This document shows positions 1-6,663 of a stretch of DNA of 11,958 bases, piece after piece. Position 1 is the first letter of the stretch; each line of letters opens with the position of its first letter. The stretch is from an uncultured Eubacteriales bacterium (GTDB lineage: Bacteria; Bacillota; Clostridia; Lachnospirales; CAG-274), in assembly GCA_902497185.1 (NCBI GenBank), contig CABVEG010000021.1, positions 1-11,958 on the forward strand. Direction: 5' to 3'. Made by a program: the position numbers and the translations under genes. Below the pieces are notes generated by a model, which worked only from the letters and a program-made list of their open reading frames with translations, was not told the origin of the DNA and did not search any database.

Positions 1-4
1 GTGT

Positions 5-47
5 AAAAAAATATTTGGTGTGATTTTTTATAACCACACCAAATATT
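5..47 (-). terminator. Second terminator-like hairpin after the feo operon
   Basis: Positions 10-22 and 35-47 form a perfect 13-bp inverted repeat (AATATTTGGTGTG / CACACCAAATATT) with a 12-nt loop. Read on the minus strand the stem is followed by a run of T (complement of the A run at 5-10), as in an intrinsic terminator. It lies just beyond the hairpin at 57-93, so the feo transcript meets two in a row. The plus-strand side has no T run. It could alternatively be a binding site or the leader of something left of the window. Confidence 0.6.
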
Positions 48-56
48 ATACAACCT

Positions 57-93
57 AAAAAAAGCTGCCCTCAAGGAAGAGAGCAGCTTTTTT
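57..93 (-). terminator. Bidirectional intrinsic terminator ending the feo operon
   Basis: The stem GCTGC (64-68) pairs with GCAGC (83-87). It continues through one C/A mismatch into CTC/GAG, with loop AAGGAA. A seven-A run on the left (57-63) mirrors a six-T run on the right (88-93), so the hairpin can terminate transcription from either strand. It sits 30 nt past the stop codon of the last feo-associated gene, where an operon end is expected. Confidence 0.85.
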
Positions 94-122
94 ATTAATA
101 ATAATTAAGGAAGTTTTTTACT

Positions 123-263
123 TTATTTATGGCAATGCTTTTCCATGGAGCAACCTGAACAGCCGCATCCACATCCGCCGCCATTTTTCTTTTTATTAAT
201 TAGACTTTTTATAATTAAAGCAACAATTACAATTAATATAATACTGATAATAACAGTGGCCAT
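123..263 (-). CDS. FeoB-associated Cys-rich membrane protein (46 aa)
   Basis: This gene is too short for ordinary gene calling, but translating the minus strand from the ATG at 263 gives 46 residues ending in TAA at 125-123. Residues 3-18 are an almost pure Ile/Val/Leu membrane helix. Then come a basic stretch (residues 19-26) and a glycine-cysteine tail with Cys at 31, 33, 35, 38 and 44 and His at 43 and 45. This is the layout of the FeoB-associated Cys-rich membrane proteins encoded just after feoB in many Firmicutes. The family is thought to assist ferrous-iron transport, possibly by binding metal or stabilising FeoB; its biochemistry is poorly known. The ribosome binding site AAGGAGG (complement of 270-276) overlaps the feoB stop codon, so translation is probably coupled to feoB. 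The family match is from composition and context. Confidence 0.85.
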   Translation of the reverse strand: MATVIISIILIVIVALIIKSLINKKKNGGGCGCGCSGCSMEKHCHK

Positions 264-274
264 ATAAAGCCTCC

Positions 275-2647
275 TTACTTAGTTTCAATACTTAATTTGC
301 TTTTAAAACTTGTGCTTTCCTTATATGGTCTGAATAACATATAAAGAGTAAATGCAATAATTGCAAGTGCAACAATTAATCCTATAATGTTAGGTGTACC
401 TGTAATAAGCATACCAATCTGGTTAATTACAAGTGCTGCACAATAAGCAAATACACACTGATAAGCTATAGCAAATACTGTCCACTTAGGTGAGTTCATT
501 TCTCTCTTAATAGCACCGATTGCAGCAAAGCAAGGAGCACAAAGGAGATTGAATACGAGGAATGCATAGCCTGCAACAGGAGTATAAGCACTCTGTAATG
601 TACCCCAAATTTCGGCACCGTCTTCTGCTACTTCAGCAAAGCCATATAATACACCAAATGTACCTACAACATTTTCCTTAGCAATTAAGCCTGTTACGCA
701 GGCAACAGTTGCTTTCCAGTCACCAAAGCCAAGTGGCTTGAATATCCATGCAAATAAGTTACCAATATTTGCAAGTAAGCTCTGATCCATATCAACAGCG
801 CCAAAACCATCAGCACCAAAGCCATAGCCTGATAAGAACCAAACTAAGATAGTAGCAAGTAAAATTATTGTACCTGCTTTCTTAATAAATGACCAGCCTC
901 TTTCCCACATACTTCTTAAAACATTGCCAACTGTTGGCCAGTGGTATGCAGGTAACTCCATAACGAAAGGAGCAGGGTCGCCGGCAAACATTTTAGTTTT
1001 CTTTAAAATGATACCTGATATAATAATAGCAGCAATACCAACAAAATAAGCACTAGGAGATACCCACCATGCACCATCTAATAAGGCACCTGCAATAAGA
1101 GCAATAATAGGCAGCTTAGCACCGCAAGGGATGAAAGTAGTTGTCATTATTGTCATCTTTCTATCTCTGTCATTTTCAATGGTTCTGGATGCCATAACAC
1201 CCGGAACACCACAACCTGTACCTATTAACATAGGAATAAAGGACTTGCCTGAAAGACCAAACCTTCTGAAAATTCTGTCCATAATAAATGCAACTCTTGC
1301 CATATATCCGCAAGCCTCTAAGAAAGCAAGGAATATAAAGAGTACAAGCATCTGTGGAACGAAACCAAGTACCGCACCAACACCGGCAACAATACCATCA
1401 AGTATAAGTGCAGATAACCACTCGGCACAATTTACACTTTCTAAGAAATTGCCGACTAAAACAGGAATACCGTCAACCCACCAACCGCATTCAGCAGGGT
1501 CAGGCTCCTCAACAGCCTCAGCCTCAGCAACTACATCATCTGTTATTTCAATAGTTTCAATTGGAGTACCTTCTTCGTCTGTAATTTCAACAGTTTCCTC
1601 TCCTGCTTCCACAGCCTCAAGAATTGCGCTTGCTCTGTCAAATTCACTAACTTCTTCTTCATACTGGGCGGCACCCTTATTAAGGAAGAAGAATCCATCA
1701 CCAAACAAGCAGTCATTAGTCCAGTCAGTTGCCCATCCACCAACAGTAGTAACTGATACGTAATAAACAATAAACATAACTGCTGCAAAGATAGGAAGGG
1801 CTAAGAATCTGTTAGTAACTACCTTATCAATCTTATCTGATACTGTAAGTCCACCCTTATTTTTCTTTACATAAGCACCCTTTAATATAGATGCAATATA
1901 AATATATCTTTCATTTGTAATAATACTTTCACTGTCATCGTCAAGACTGTCCTCAACACCCTTAATAACAGCTTCTATATCCTTTAAGGCAGATGAATCA
2001 AGGCTTAATTGAGCCATAGCCTTTTCATCTCTTTCAAATGCCTTAATAGCAAACCATCTTTCCTGTTCTTCGCTGACCTTACCCTTTAATACATCCTCAA
2101 TATGGGCAATGGCGTGTTCAGCTTCACTTCCAAATGCGTGCATAGGTACTGTTTTTGTTGACTTTGCAGCCTTAACAGCCTCATCAGCTGCTTCCTTAAT
2201 ACCTGTACCCTTTAATGCTGAAATTTCAACTACCTTACAGCCAAGCTGTCTTGAAAGTTCAGCAACATTAATTTTGTCACCTGTTTTCTTAACAACATCC
2301 ATCATATTGATGGCAATAACAACAGGAATACCAAGTTCTGTAAGCTGTGTAGTAAGATATAAGTTTCTCTCAAGGTTAGTACCGTCTACAATATTTAAAA
2401 TTGCATCAGGCTTTTCGTTAATAAGGTAAGTTCTTGCAACAACCTCTTCAAGAGTATATGGAGAAAGGGAATAAATACCCGGTAAGTCCATAATTGTTAC
2501 TTCCTTATTGAATTTAAGCTTACCCTCTTTCTTTTCAACTGTAACACCAGGCCAGTTACCAACAAACTGATTTGAACCGGTCAAGGCATTAAATAAAGTT
2601 GTTTTACCACAATTGGGATTACCCGCAAGGGCTATTTTAATGCTCAT
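275..2647 (-). CDS. feoB: Ferrous iron transport protein B, with an acidic outer-loop insert
   Basis: FeoB is the inner-membrane Fe(II) permease with a cytosolic GTPase domain. The 790-residue product starts with the G domain: G1 GNPNCGKT (9-16), G3 DLPG (54-57), G4 NMMD (114-117) and G5 SALKGTG (143-149). The helical spacer (GDI-type) domain spans about 170-265. The first membrane helix is at about 283-300. The membrane core carries the family signatures GTGCGVPG (476-483), PCGAKLP (507-513) and LLCAPCFAAIGA (701-712). The unusual part is residues 328-388 in the loop after the first helix: very rich in Glu, Asp, Val and Ile, with two tandem 13-residue copies (350-362 and 363-375). The start is supported by AAAGGAGG 9 nt upstream. 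It lies 21 nt after the first feoA and overlaps the ribosome binding site of the Cys-rich peptide, so all are one operon. The assignment is secure; only the role of the insert is open. Confidence 0.97.
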   Translation of the reverse strand: MSIKIALAGNPNCGKTTLFNALTGSNQFVGNWPGVTVEKKEGKLKFNKEVTIMDLPGIYSLSPYTLEEVVARTYLINEKPDAILNIVDGTNLERNLYLTTQLTELGIPVVIAINMMDVVKKTGDKINVAELSRQLGCKVVEISALKGTGIKEAADEAVKAAKSTKTVPMHAFGSEAEHAIAHIEDVLKGKVSEEQERWFAIKAFERDEKAMAQLSLDSSALKDIEAVIKGVEDSLDDDSESIITNERYIYIASILKGAYVKKNKGGLTVSDKIDKVVTNRFLALPIFAAVMFIVYYVSVTTVGGWATDWTNDCLFGDGFFFLNKGAAQYEEEVSEFDRASAILEAVEAGEETVEITDEEGTPIETIEITDDVVAEAEAVEEPDPAECGWWVDGIPVLVGNFLESVNCAEWLSALILDGIVAGVGAVLGFVPQMLVLFIFLAFLEACGYMARVAFIMDRIFRRFGLSGKSFIPMLIGTGCGVPGVMASRTIENDRDRKMTIMTTTFIPCGAKLPIIALIAGALLDGAWWVSPSAYFVGIAAIIISGIILKKTKMFAGDPAPFVMELPAYHWPTVGNVLRSMWERGWSFIKKAGTIILLATILVWFLSGYGFGADGFGAVDMDQSLLANIGNLFAWIFKPLGFGDWKATVACVTGLIAKENVVGTFGVLYGFAEVAEDGAEIWGTLQSAYTPVAGYAFLVFNLLCAPCFAAIGAIKREMNSPKWTVFAIAYQCVFAYCAALVINQIGMLITGTPNIIGLIVALAIIAFTLYMLFRPYKESTSFKSKLSIETK

Positions 2648-2668
2648 TTTATGTATCCTCCTTTAAAA

Positions 2669-2896
2669 TTAGCAGTTTTCAACCTGAATCATTTCAGCAT
2701 CAGCTTTTCTTATAGAAAGCTCATAGTTTCTTACTGTTACTTCAACAGGATCACCTAAAGGTGCAACCTTACGGACATAAATTTCAACACCCTTTGTAAT
2801 TCCCATATCCATAATTCTTCGCTTGACAGCACCCTCACCTGTAAGTTTGAGTACCTTTAAAGTTTCGCCGATTTTAGCTTCCCTTAAAGTTTTCAT
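2669..2896 (-). CDS. feoA: FeoA family protein, copy adjacent to feoB
   Basis: This 75-residue SH3-like protein has the FeoA pattern: an N-terminal GE-L motif (residues 10-13), then RRIMDMGITKG (26-36), where the RL.-MG.-.G core of the family sits, and an APLGDPVEV segment (45-53) followed by the final strands. FeoA proteins are small cytosolic partners of FeoB that are needed for full Fe(II) uptake, probably through contact with FeoB. The ribosome binding site AAGGAGG lies 5 nt before the ATG. It sits between a second feoA and feoB with short gaps of 17 and 21 nt, so it is co-transcribed. The family assignment is firm. Which of the two FeoA copies is the main FeoB partner cannot be told from sequence. 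Confidence 0.93.
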   Translation of the reverse strand: MKTLREAKIGETLKVLKLTGEGAVKRRIMDMGITKGVEIYVRKVAPLGDPVEVTVRNYELSIRKADAEMIQVENC

Positions 2897-2913
2897 AATT
2901 TCCTCCTTGTTTA

Positions 2914-3126
2914 TTAAACCATAATTTTTGAAGCCATTTCCTTGCTTACTGCAACTCTTGACTCCTTTATATTTACTATTAAGTTGCCGCCCATGGCAGC
3001 AACAATACAGACTTCACCACCGGCTACAAAACCAAGACTTTCAAGAAATTTTTTTGTGTCAGGTCTGCCGCCTACTTTTTTTATAATATTGCTCTCTCCT
3101 AAAGGGCAAAGAGTTAAAGGCATCAT
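2914..3126 (-). CDS. feoA: FeoA family protein, first gene of the feo operon
   Basis: This second, divergent FeoA has 70 residues. After the N-terminal MMPLTLCPLGE it has VGGRPDTKKFLESLGFVAGG, matching the FeoA core in which a hydrophobic helix leads into a LGF..G turn, and then short beta strands ending VSKEMASKIMV. The reading frame runs 6 codons further upstream, but the chosen start at 3126 has AGGAGG at the right distance (6 nt). The upstream ATG lies before that ribosome binding site and is unlikely. An immediately following ATG at 3123 is an equally possible start. A tandem pair of feoA genes before feoB is common in Clostridia. The Cys in the CPLGE segment is common in this subgroup to my knowledge, though I cannot check it. 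Confidence 0.9.
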   Translation of the reverse strand: MMPLTLCPLGESNIIKKVGGRPDTKKFLESLGFVAGGEVCIVAAMGGNLIVNIKESRVAVSKEMASKIMV

Positions 3127-3136
3127 ATAAAACCTC

Positions 3137-3266
3137 CTAACCAATTAGATAAAACTAACCAGAATTACTAAAAATAATGTTAGTTCTTGCTAACACACAA
3201 AGCTTATAAAAAGTTAGTTCAGGCTATTAAGGTTAGAAAACTCTACTTTGATTAGCCTTTACTAAC
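3137..3266. promoter_or_regulatory. Cluster of TTAG/CTAA operator-like sites before the feo operon
   Basis: Three related 16-bp elements occur in the feo leader: GTTAGTTCTTGCTAAC (3179-3194, an inverted repeat), GTTAGTTCAGGCTATT (3213-3228) and, in reverse orientation, ATTAGCCTTTACTAAC (3251-3266). Further CTAACC words lie at 3137-3142 and 3155-3160. The TTAG-N6-CTAA spacing agrees with part of the DtxR/IdeR consensus TTAGGTTAGSCTAACCTAA. The last element lies directly downstream of the predicted -10, where a bound repressor would block transcription. Iron-dependent repression of feo is usual. The identity of the regulator (DtxR-type rather than Fur) is inference. Confidence 0.55.
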
Positions 3267-3274
3267 TATTTATA

Positions 3275-3303
3275 AGGATACACCTGTTTTTTATATTTGT
3301 CAA
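3275..3303 (-). promoter_or_regulatory. Predicted sigma-A promoter of the feo operon
   Basis: On the minus strand TTGACA (3303-3298) is followed after 17 nt by TATCCT (3280-3275). The -35 is perfect, the spacing ideal and the -10 matches 4 of 6 bases. Transcription would start near 3268, leaving a leader of about 140 nt that contains the repeated TTAG/CTAA sites. No other minus-strand promoter of this quality is seen before the first feoA. Confidence 0.65.
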
Positions 3304-3535
3304 TAGTTTTTTTATAAATTATGGTAAAATATGTATACAATTATATTTGCAGTATTTTTGTTGCCAAGGGAATTATAGATATTGATTTTGATTGATTTTG
3401 AAAGGATTGATATATGTATTTAAGGCTGATTATGATCTCCCTCAGGTAACTTTTATGCGTATTCTTATTATTGAAAGTGGCACAAAGTTACCGAAGGATT
3501 AAAATATAAGAAAATACTTTTGAGATTAAATTTAA
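3304..3535. other. Gap between the feo promoter and the ABC operon end; no confident gene
   Basis: I see no gene that can be defended here. It holds a possible plus-strand extended -10 (TGGTAAAAT, 3322-3330) and two tandem copies of ATTGATTTTG (3381-3400). A GAAAGGA site is followed by ATG at 3414, opening an 11-codon frame that ends at TAA 3447-3449. A longer frame without ATG (3407-3502) encodes 31 protein-like residues. A 9-bp perfect inverted repeat GGTAACTTT/AAAGTTACC (3445-3453 and 3484-3492) has a 30-nt loop. The repeat has no T run on either strand, so the ABC operon lacks a clear intrinsic terminator. Confidence 0.4.
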
Positions 3536-4309
3536 TTATTTTAAAACACTGGAAAAAAACAGTTTAGCCCTGTCTGTTTGAGGATTTTTTATTACACTTT
3601 CAGGCTTACCCTCTTCAATGACATAGCCTCCGTCCATAAATATTACTCTATCAGCAACTTCAAGGGCAAAGCCCATTTCGTGGGTAACAATAACCATAGT
3701 CATACCCTCATTAGCAAGCTCTTTCATAACGTTTAGAACTTCCCCTACAAGCTCAGGATCAAGGGCTGAGGTAGGTTCATCAAAAAGCATAATTTCAGGC
3801 TGCATAGCAAGCGCTCTTGCAATGGCTACTCTCTGTTGCTGCCCGCCTGAAAGCTGTGAGGGATAATAGTCCTTTCTTTCTGACATTCCTACCTTTTCAA
3901 GGAGTTTTAAAGCAAGGTTATGGGCGTCACTTTTTTTAACTTTTTTAATAAGTATGGGAGCCTCCGTAACATTTTCCAAAACAGTTTTATGAGGCCATAA
4001 ATTAAAGGATTGAAATACCATTCCTACATTTTTTCTTATTTTCTTTGCATTTCGGCTGTTTGAAAGAGGTATTGTGCCTTTTAAATCTTCCGTACCCTTT
4101 ATCTGTCCGTATTCATATATAATATCTCCTGCAGTTGCCTTTTCAAGGTAGTTAAGACATCTTAAAAAGGTGGATTTTCCTGAACCTGAGGGACCTACTA
4201 TACAGACTACCTCTCCTTTTTTTACCGAAACATTTATGTTTTTTAAAACTTCATTGTTTCCATATTTTTTTCCAAGATTTACGGCTAATATAGCATTATC
4301 ACCTAACAT
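3536..4309 (-). CDS. Polar amino acid-type ABC transporter ATPase (GlnQ-like)
   Basis: This cytosolic ATPase drives the importer formed with the two permeases and binding protein encoded just upstream. In 257 residues it shows Walker A GPSGSGKST (39-47), Q-loop Gln100 in MVFQSFNLWPH, signature LSGGQ (153-157), Walker B IMLFDEP (173-179), D-loop SALD (181-184) and switch His210 in VTHEM. FNLWPHKTVLENV is typical of the GlnQ/HisP branch that serves amino-acid importers. The start at 4309 follows GGGAGGT by 7 nt and comes 1 nt after the permease stop. The frame continues 22 codons further into the permease gene, but that extension has no matching ribosome binding site and does not look like the family N-terminus. 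It is the last gene of the unit. The substrate cannot be read from the ATPase. Confidence 0.93.
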   Translation of the reverse strand: MLGDNAILAVNLGKKYGNNEVLKNINVSVKKGEVVCIVGPSGSGKSTFLRCLNYLEKATAGDIIYEYGQIKGTEDLKGTIPLSNSRNAKKIRKNVGMVFQSFNLWPHKTVLENVTEAPILIKKVKKSDAHNLALKLLEKVGMSERKDYYPSQLSGGQQQRVAIARALAMQPEIMLFDEPTSALDPELVGEVLNVMKELANEGMTMVIVTHEMGFALEVADRVIFMDGGYVIEEGKPESVIKNPQTDRAKLFFSSVLK

Positions 4310-4310
4310 A

Positions 4311-4985
4311 TTATCTACCTCCCTGAAGCTGATATTTAGACGCTTTCTTTTCAGCTGATTTAGATATAATTTCAATTATAAAATTTATTGCCCAATATAC
4401 ACAGCCTGCCACTATAAATATTTCAAAGGATTCAATGGCTGTTTCATTTGTGGCAGTATAGGTTTTATTGGTAAGCTCTGCAACAGAAATAACTGTAAGT
4501 ACAGAGGATTCCTTTACTGTCATTATAAGCTGTCCGGTAAGGGAAGGAATAATGACAGTAAACACCTGAGGCAGTATAATTCTGAAAAATGCCGTAAAAT
4601 AGGGGATATTAAGTACCTCTGCAGATTCATACTGCCCTTTTGGCACTGATCTTAAACCGCTTTCAAGAATAACCGCAACATATGCTGTTGTATATAGGGC
4701 AAGGGCAGCCGTTCCAATTACTGCTGCGCTGAAATTCTGAAGTCCCAATACAGGTCTTAAACCAAAGTATATTAAATAAACCTGTACCATAAATGGTGTA
4801 TTTCTGAATATCTTTATATATATGTAGGCAATATTATGTATGATTTTGTTTTTGGATACATACATTAAGCCAAGGAATAAGCCTGTTATAAGAGAAATTA
4901 GTATTGCCGAAAATGAAATAATTATTGTAAGTTTAATTCCCGGAAGAAAGAAGGGCAGCAGAGTTTCAACTATGTTTTCTTTCAT
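4311..4985 (-). CDS. Amino acid-type ABC transporter permease (second of pair)
   Basis: This 224-residue HisM/GlnP-type inner-membrane permease has helices at about 12-40, 50-58 and 66-80, then 85-108, 138-156 and 188-207. It carries the family signature FRNTPFMVQ (60-68) and the EAA loop that docks on the ATPase, ESGLRSVPKGQYESAE (108-123), closing with ILPQ (137-140). The usual residue in the first motif is Gly (FRGTP); here it is Asn. The ribosome binding site GGGAGGT lies inside the last codons of the preceding permease, 8 nt before the ATG, and the two genes are 2 nt apart, so translation is probably coupled. Together with the neighbouring permease it would form a heterodimeric channel. 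Confidence 0.92.
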   Translation of the reverse strand: MKENIVETLLPFFLPGIKLTIIISFSAILISLITGLFLGLMYVSKNKIIHNIAYIYIKIFRNTPFMVQVYLIYFGLRPVLGLQNFSAAVIGTAALALYTTAYVAVILESGLRSVPKGQYESAEVLNIPYFTAFFRIILPQVFTVIIPSLTGQLIMTVKESSVLTVISVAELTNKTYTATNETAIESFEIFIVAGCVYWAINFIIEIISKSAEKKASKYQLQGGR

Positions 4986-4987
4986 AT

Positions 4988-5653
4988 TTAATTACCTCCC
5001 TTTTTTAGCAAAACCTTTTTCTCAATTTTTCCGGCGGCAAATTCCAACAGTGAATTAAAGAAAAAGTAAATTCCAAAAAGTGTTATATAAAAAGGAAGAG
5101 GAACAATTTCGTGAAGATTGTTTATTCTCATTTGGGCAACCCTTGTAAGTTCCTCTACACCTATCATTGACAAAAGGGGCGAAACCTTTATAATAGCAAT
5201 AAATTCATTTAAAAATTGAGGAAGCGTAATTTTAAAAACCTGTGGAAGTATTACCCTTCTTAAAGTCTGCAAATATGTAAAGCCCATTGCCTCACATACT
5301 TCATACTGTCCCTTTGGTATTGCCGTAAAACCGCCTCTTATAATTTCAGCAATAAAACCGCCGCTGTTTAAACTTAAGGCTATTATTCCTGCCGTAAGGG
5401 GCGGAAGGTCAATAAAGTCTGACAATACATAAAATATAATAAATATCTGAACTATTACAGGCGTACCTCTTACAAAGCTTATGTATACACCGATAACGGA
5501 ATTTATTAATATGTTTTTACCCAGTCTTATTACAGCCAGTGTAAGTCCAACCACTAAGCCTATAATTATTGCACATACAGAGGAGATGACCGTGTAGCCT
5601 AAGCCCTCCATTAGCTTTGGAATGTATTTAAAAACTAAATCCCAACCCTCCAT
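4988..5653 (-). CDS. Amino acid-type ABC transporter permease (first of pair)
   Basis: This 221-residue permease of the same HisM/GlnP family has helices at about 20-43, 50-60, 66-80, 85-103, 135-155 and 188-206. It has the signature VRGTPVIVQ (61-69) and an EAA loop EIIRGGFTAIPKGQYEVCEAMG (103-124) ending ILPQ (135-138). A near-perfect Shine-Dalgarno AAAGGAGGTGA precedes the ATG, the strongest in this unit. The gene lies 31 nt after the binding-protein gene and 2 nt before its partner permease. The paired permeases differ enough to suggest an obligate heterodimer. Substrate identity rests on the neighbours. Confidence 0.93.
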   Translation of the reverse strand: MEGWDLVFKYIPKLMEGLGYTVISSVCAIIIGLVVGLTLAVIRLGKNILINSVIGVYISFVRGTPVIVQIFIIFYVLSDFIDLPPLTAGIIALSLNSGGFIAEIIRGGFTAIPKGQYEVCEAMGFTYLQTLRRVILPQVFKITLPQFLNEFIAIIKVSPLLSMIGVEELTRVAQMRINNLHEIVPLPFYITLFGIYFFFNSLLEFAAGKIEKKVLLKKGGN

Positions 5654-5684
5654 GGGAAATCACCTCCTTTTTGGTGCTTAAAAA

Positions 5685-6566
5685 TTATTCAACGGGAATA
5701 AAGTCTGAATCAGGTAAATCTGTAGCTGTACCGAAATACTTAATCTGTAATTCTTCCAGCTTGCCGTTTTCTTTCATTTCCTTAATTACATCATTAAAGT
5801 ATTCACAAAGCTCGGTGTCCTCTTTTCTAAAGCCCCATGAGGTATAAGTAGGAGTGTTAATAGCTGTAGGCTCTCCGCTTTCATCAGCAATAATTTCGTA
5901 CTTATCTGCATTGTCCTTTACAAGTACATTTGCAATGGATACGCTCTGTGCAACAGCATCAACTGCATTATTAGTTAATTCGGCATAAGCATCAGGATAT
6001 GCAGCATATGTAAGAACCTCTACACCGCTCATACCCTCTGCAACAAGACTGTCACTAAATGCCTTTGAGTCAGTTTCGCTGTAAGATGCTGTTTGTGTGC
6101 CTATTTTCTTTCCTGCTAAATCTGCAACAGTTTTAATGCTGTCATCACCTTTACGTTTAATTAATACTGTAGTTCCCTCTGCAATAGGGATTGTAAGATT
6201 ATATTTTTCTCCTCTTTCCTTAGTTACACCAAGAGCAGCAGATACCATATCACATTTACCTTCTTCAAGAGATGTTAAAATACCCTGGAAAGGCTTGTTT
6301 TCAAGTACAAGCTCTACACCAAGACTGTCACATATATATTGAAGAATTTCAACATCGTAGCCTGCAATATTGCCACTGTCATCCAGGTATTCAAAAGGCT
6401 CATTTGCCGCCTCTGTGTAGGATACCAGCTTTCCTGCTTCTTTTATGGATTCAGGAGTTAGAGGACCGTCATTTTTAGCAGATTGAGAACCGCATCCCGT
6501 TAATGCTGTTGCTGCAACTAATGCAGACATTGTAATTGCCATAAGCTTTGTGAGTAATTTTTTCAT
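5685..6566 (-). CDS. Family 3 extracellular solute-binding lipoprotein
   Basis: This is the surface receptor of the ABC importer. Residues 1-24 are a lipoprotein signal peptide with lipobox LTGC, Cys25 being the lipidated residue. The mature part is a two-lobed SBP_bac_3 domain: ligand-facing EPFEYLDDSGNIAGYDVE (56-73), the TKERGEKY motif (115-122), the hinge region GKKIGTQTASY (152-162) and a C-terminal WGFRKEDTEL (244-253). Arg118 corresponds to the arginine that grips the ligand alpha-carboxylate in GlnH-like proteins. The Asp that holds the alpha-amino group (GlnH: DAVLHD) is replaced: here the segment reads DAVAQS, giving Ser208. That points to a ligand with a carboxylate but perhaps no alpha-amino group (inference from a hand alignment). 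It lies 97 nt after the ureohydrolase, behind a hairpin, and 31 nt before the first permease. Confidence 0.93.
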   Translation of the reverse strand: MKKLLTKLMAITMSALVAATALTGCGSQSAKNDGPLTPESIKEAGKLVSYTEAANEPFEYLDDSGNIAGYDVEILQYICDSLGVELVLENKPFQGILTSLEEGKCDMVSAALGVTKERGEKYNLTIPIAEGTTVLIKRKGDDSIKTVADLAGKKIGTQTASYSETDSKAFSDSLVAEGMSGVEVLTYAAYPDAYAELTNNAVDAVAQSVSIANVLVKDNADKYEIIADESGEPTAINTPTYTSWGFRKEDTELCEYFNDVIKEMKENGKLEELQIKYFGTATDLPDSDFIPVE

Positions 6567-6592
6567 TTTAAATCATCCTTTCTTTTTTTATG

Positions 6593-6636
6593 AAAAATGG
6601 GCAAGGGTAATCTTGTTTAAGACATCCTTGTCCCAT
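6593..6636 (-). terminator. Hairpin with short T run between ureohydrolase and binding-protein genes
   Basis: Positions 6597-6606 (ATGGGCAAGG) pair with 6626-6636 (CCTTGTCCCAT) with one bulged T. An inner TCTT/AAGA stem closes a four-base loop. On the minus strand the stem is followed by TTTTT (6597-6593). It therefore looks like a weak intrinsic terminator inside the operon, likely to set different transcript levels for the enzyme and the transporter. It could instead mark a processed, stabilised 3' end. Confidence 0.6.
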
Positions 6637-6663
6637 AGTTTTGAAATATTAATTAATATGTTA

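Noticed and set aside
1131..1763. Plus-strand open frame of 210 codons
   Set aside because: It lies wholly opposite feoB, is rich in Ser/Pro/Thr as expected for the antisense of this gene, and has no recognisable domain or good ribosome binding site.
1543..1788. Minus-strand frame of 81 codons within feoB
   Set aside because: It overlaps feoB in another frame through the acidic insert. The FeoB frame is intact, so this is a shadow and not a frameshift.
2109..2429. Plus-strand frame opposite the FeoB GTPase domain
   Set aside because: Antisense shadow with no family features.
4310..4375. Longer N-terminus for the ATPase
   Set aside because: The extra 22 codons run inside the permease gene and lack a ribosome binding site, while the ATG at 4309 has GGGAGGT and yields the usual family N-terminus.
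6646..6659. Perfect palindrome ATATTAATTAATAT
   Set aside because: Only A and T, right after the ureohydrolase stop codon; expected by chance in DNA of this composition.
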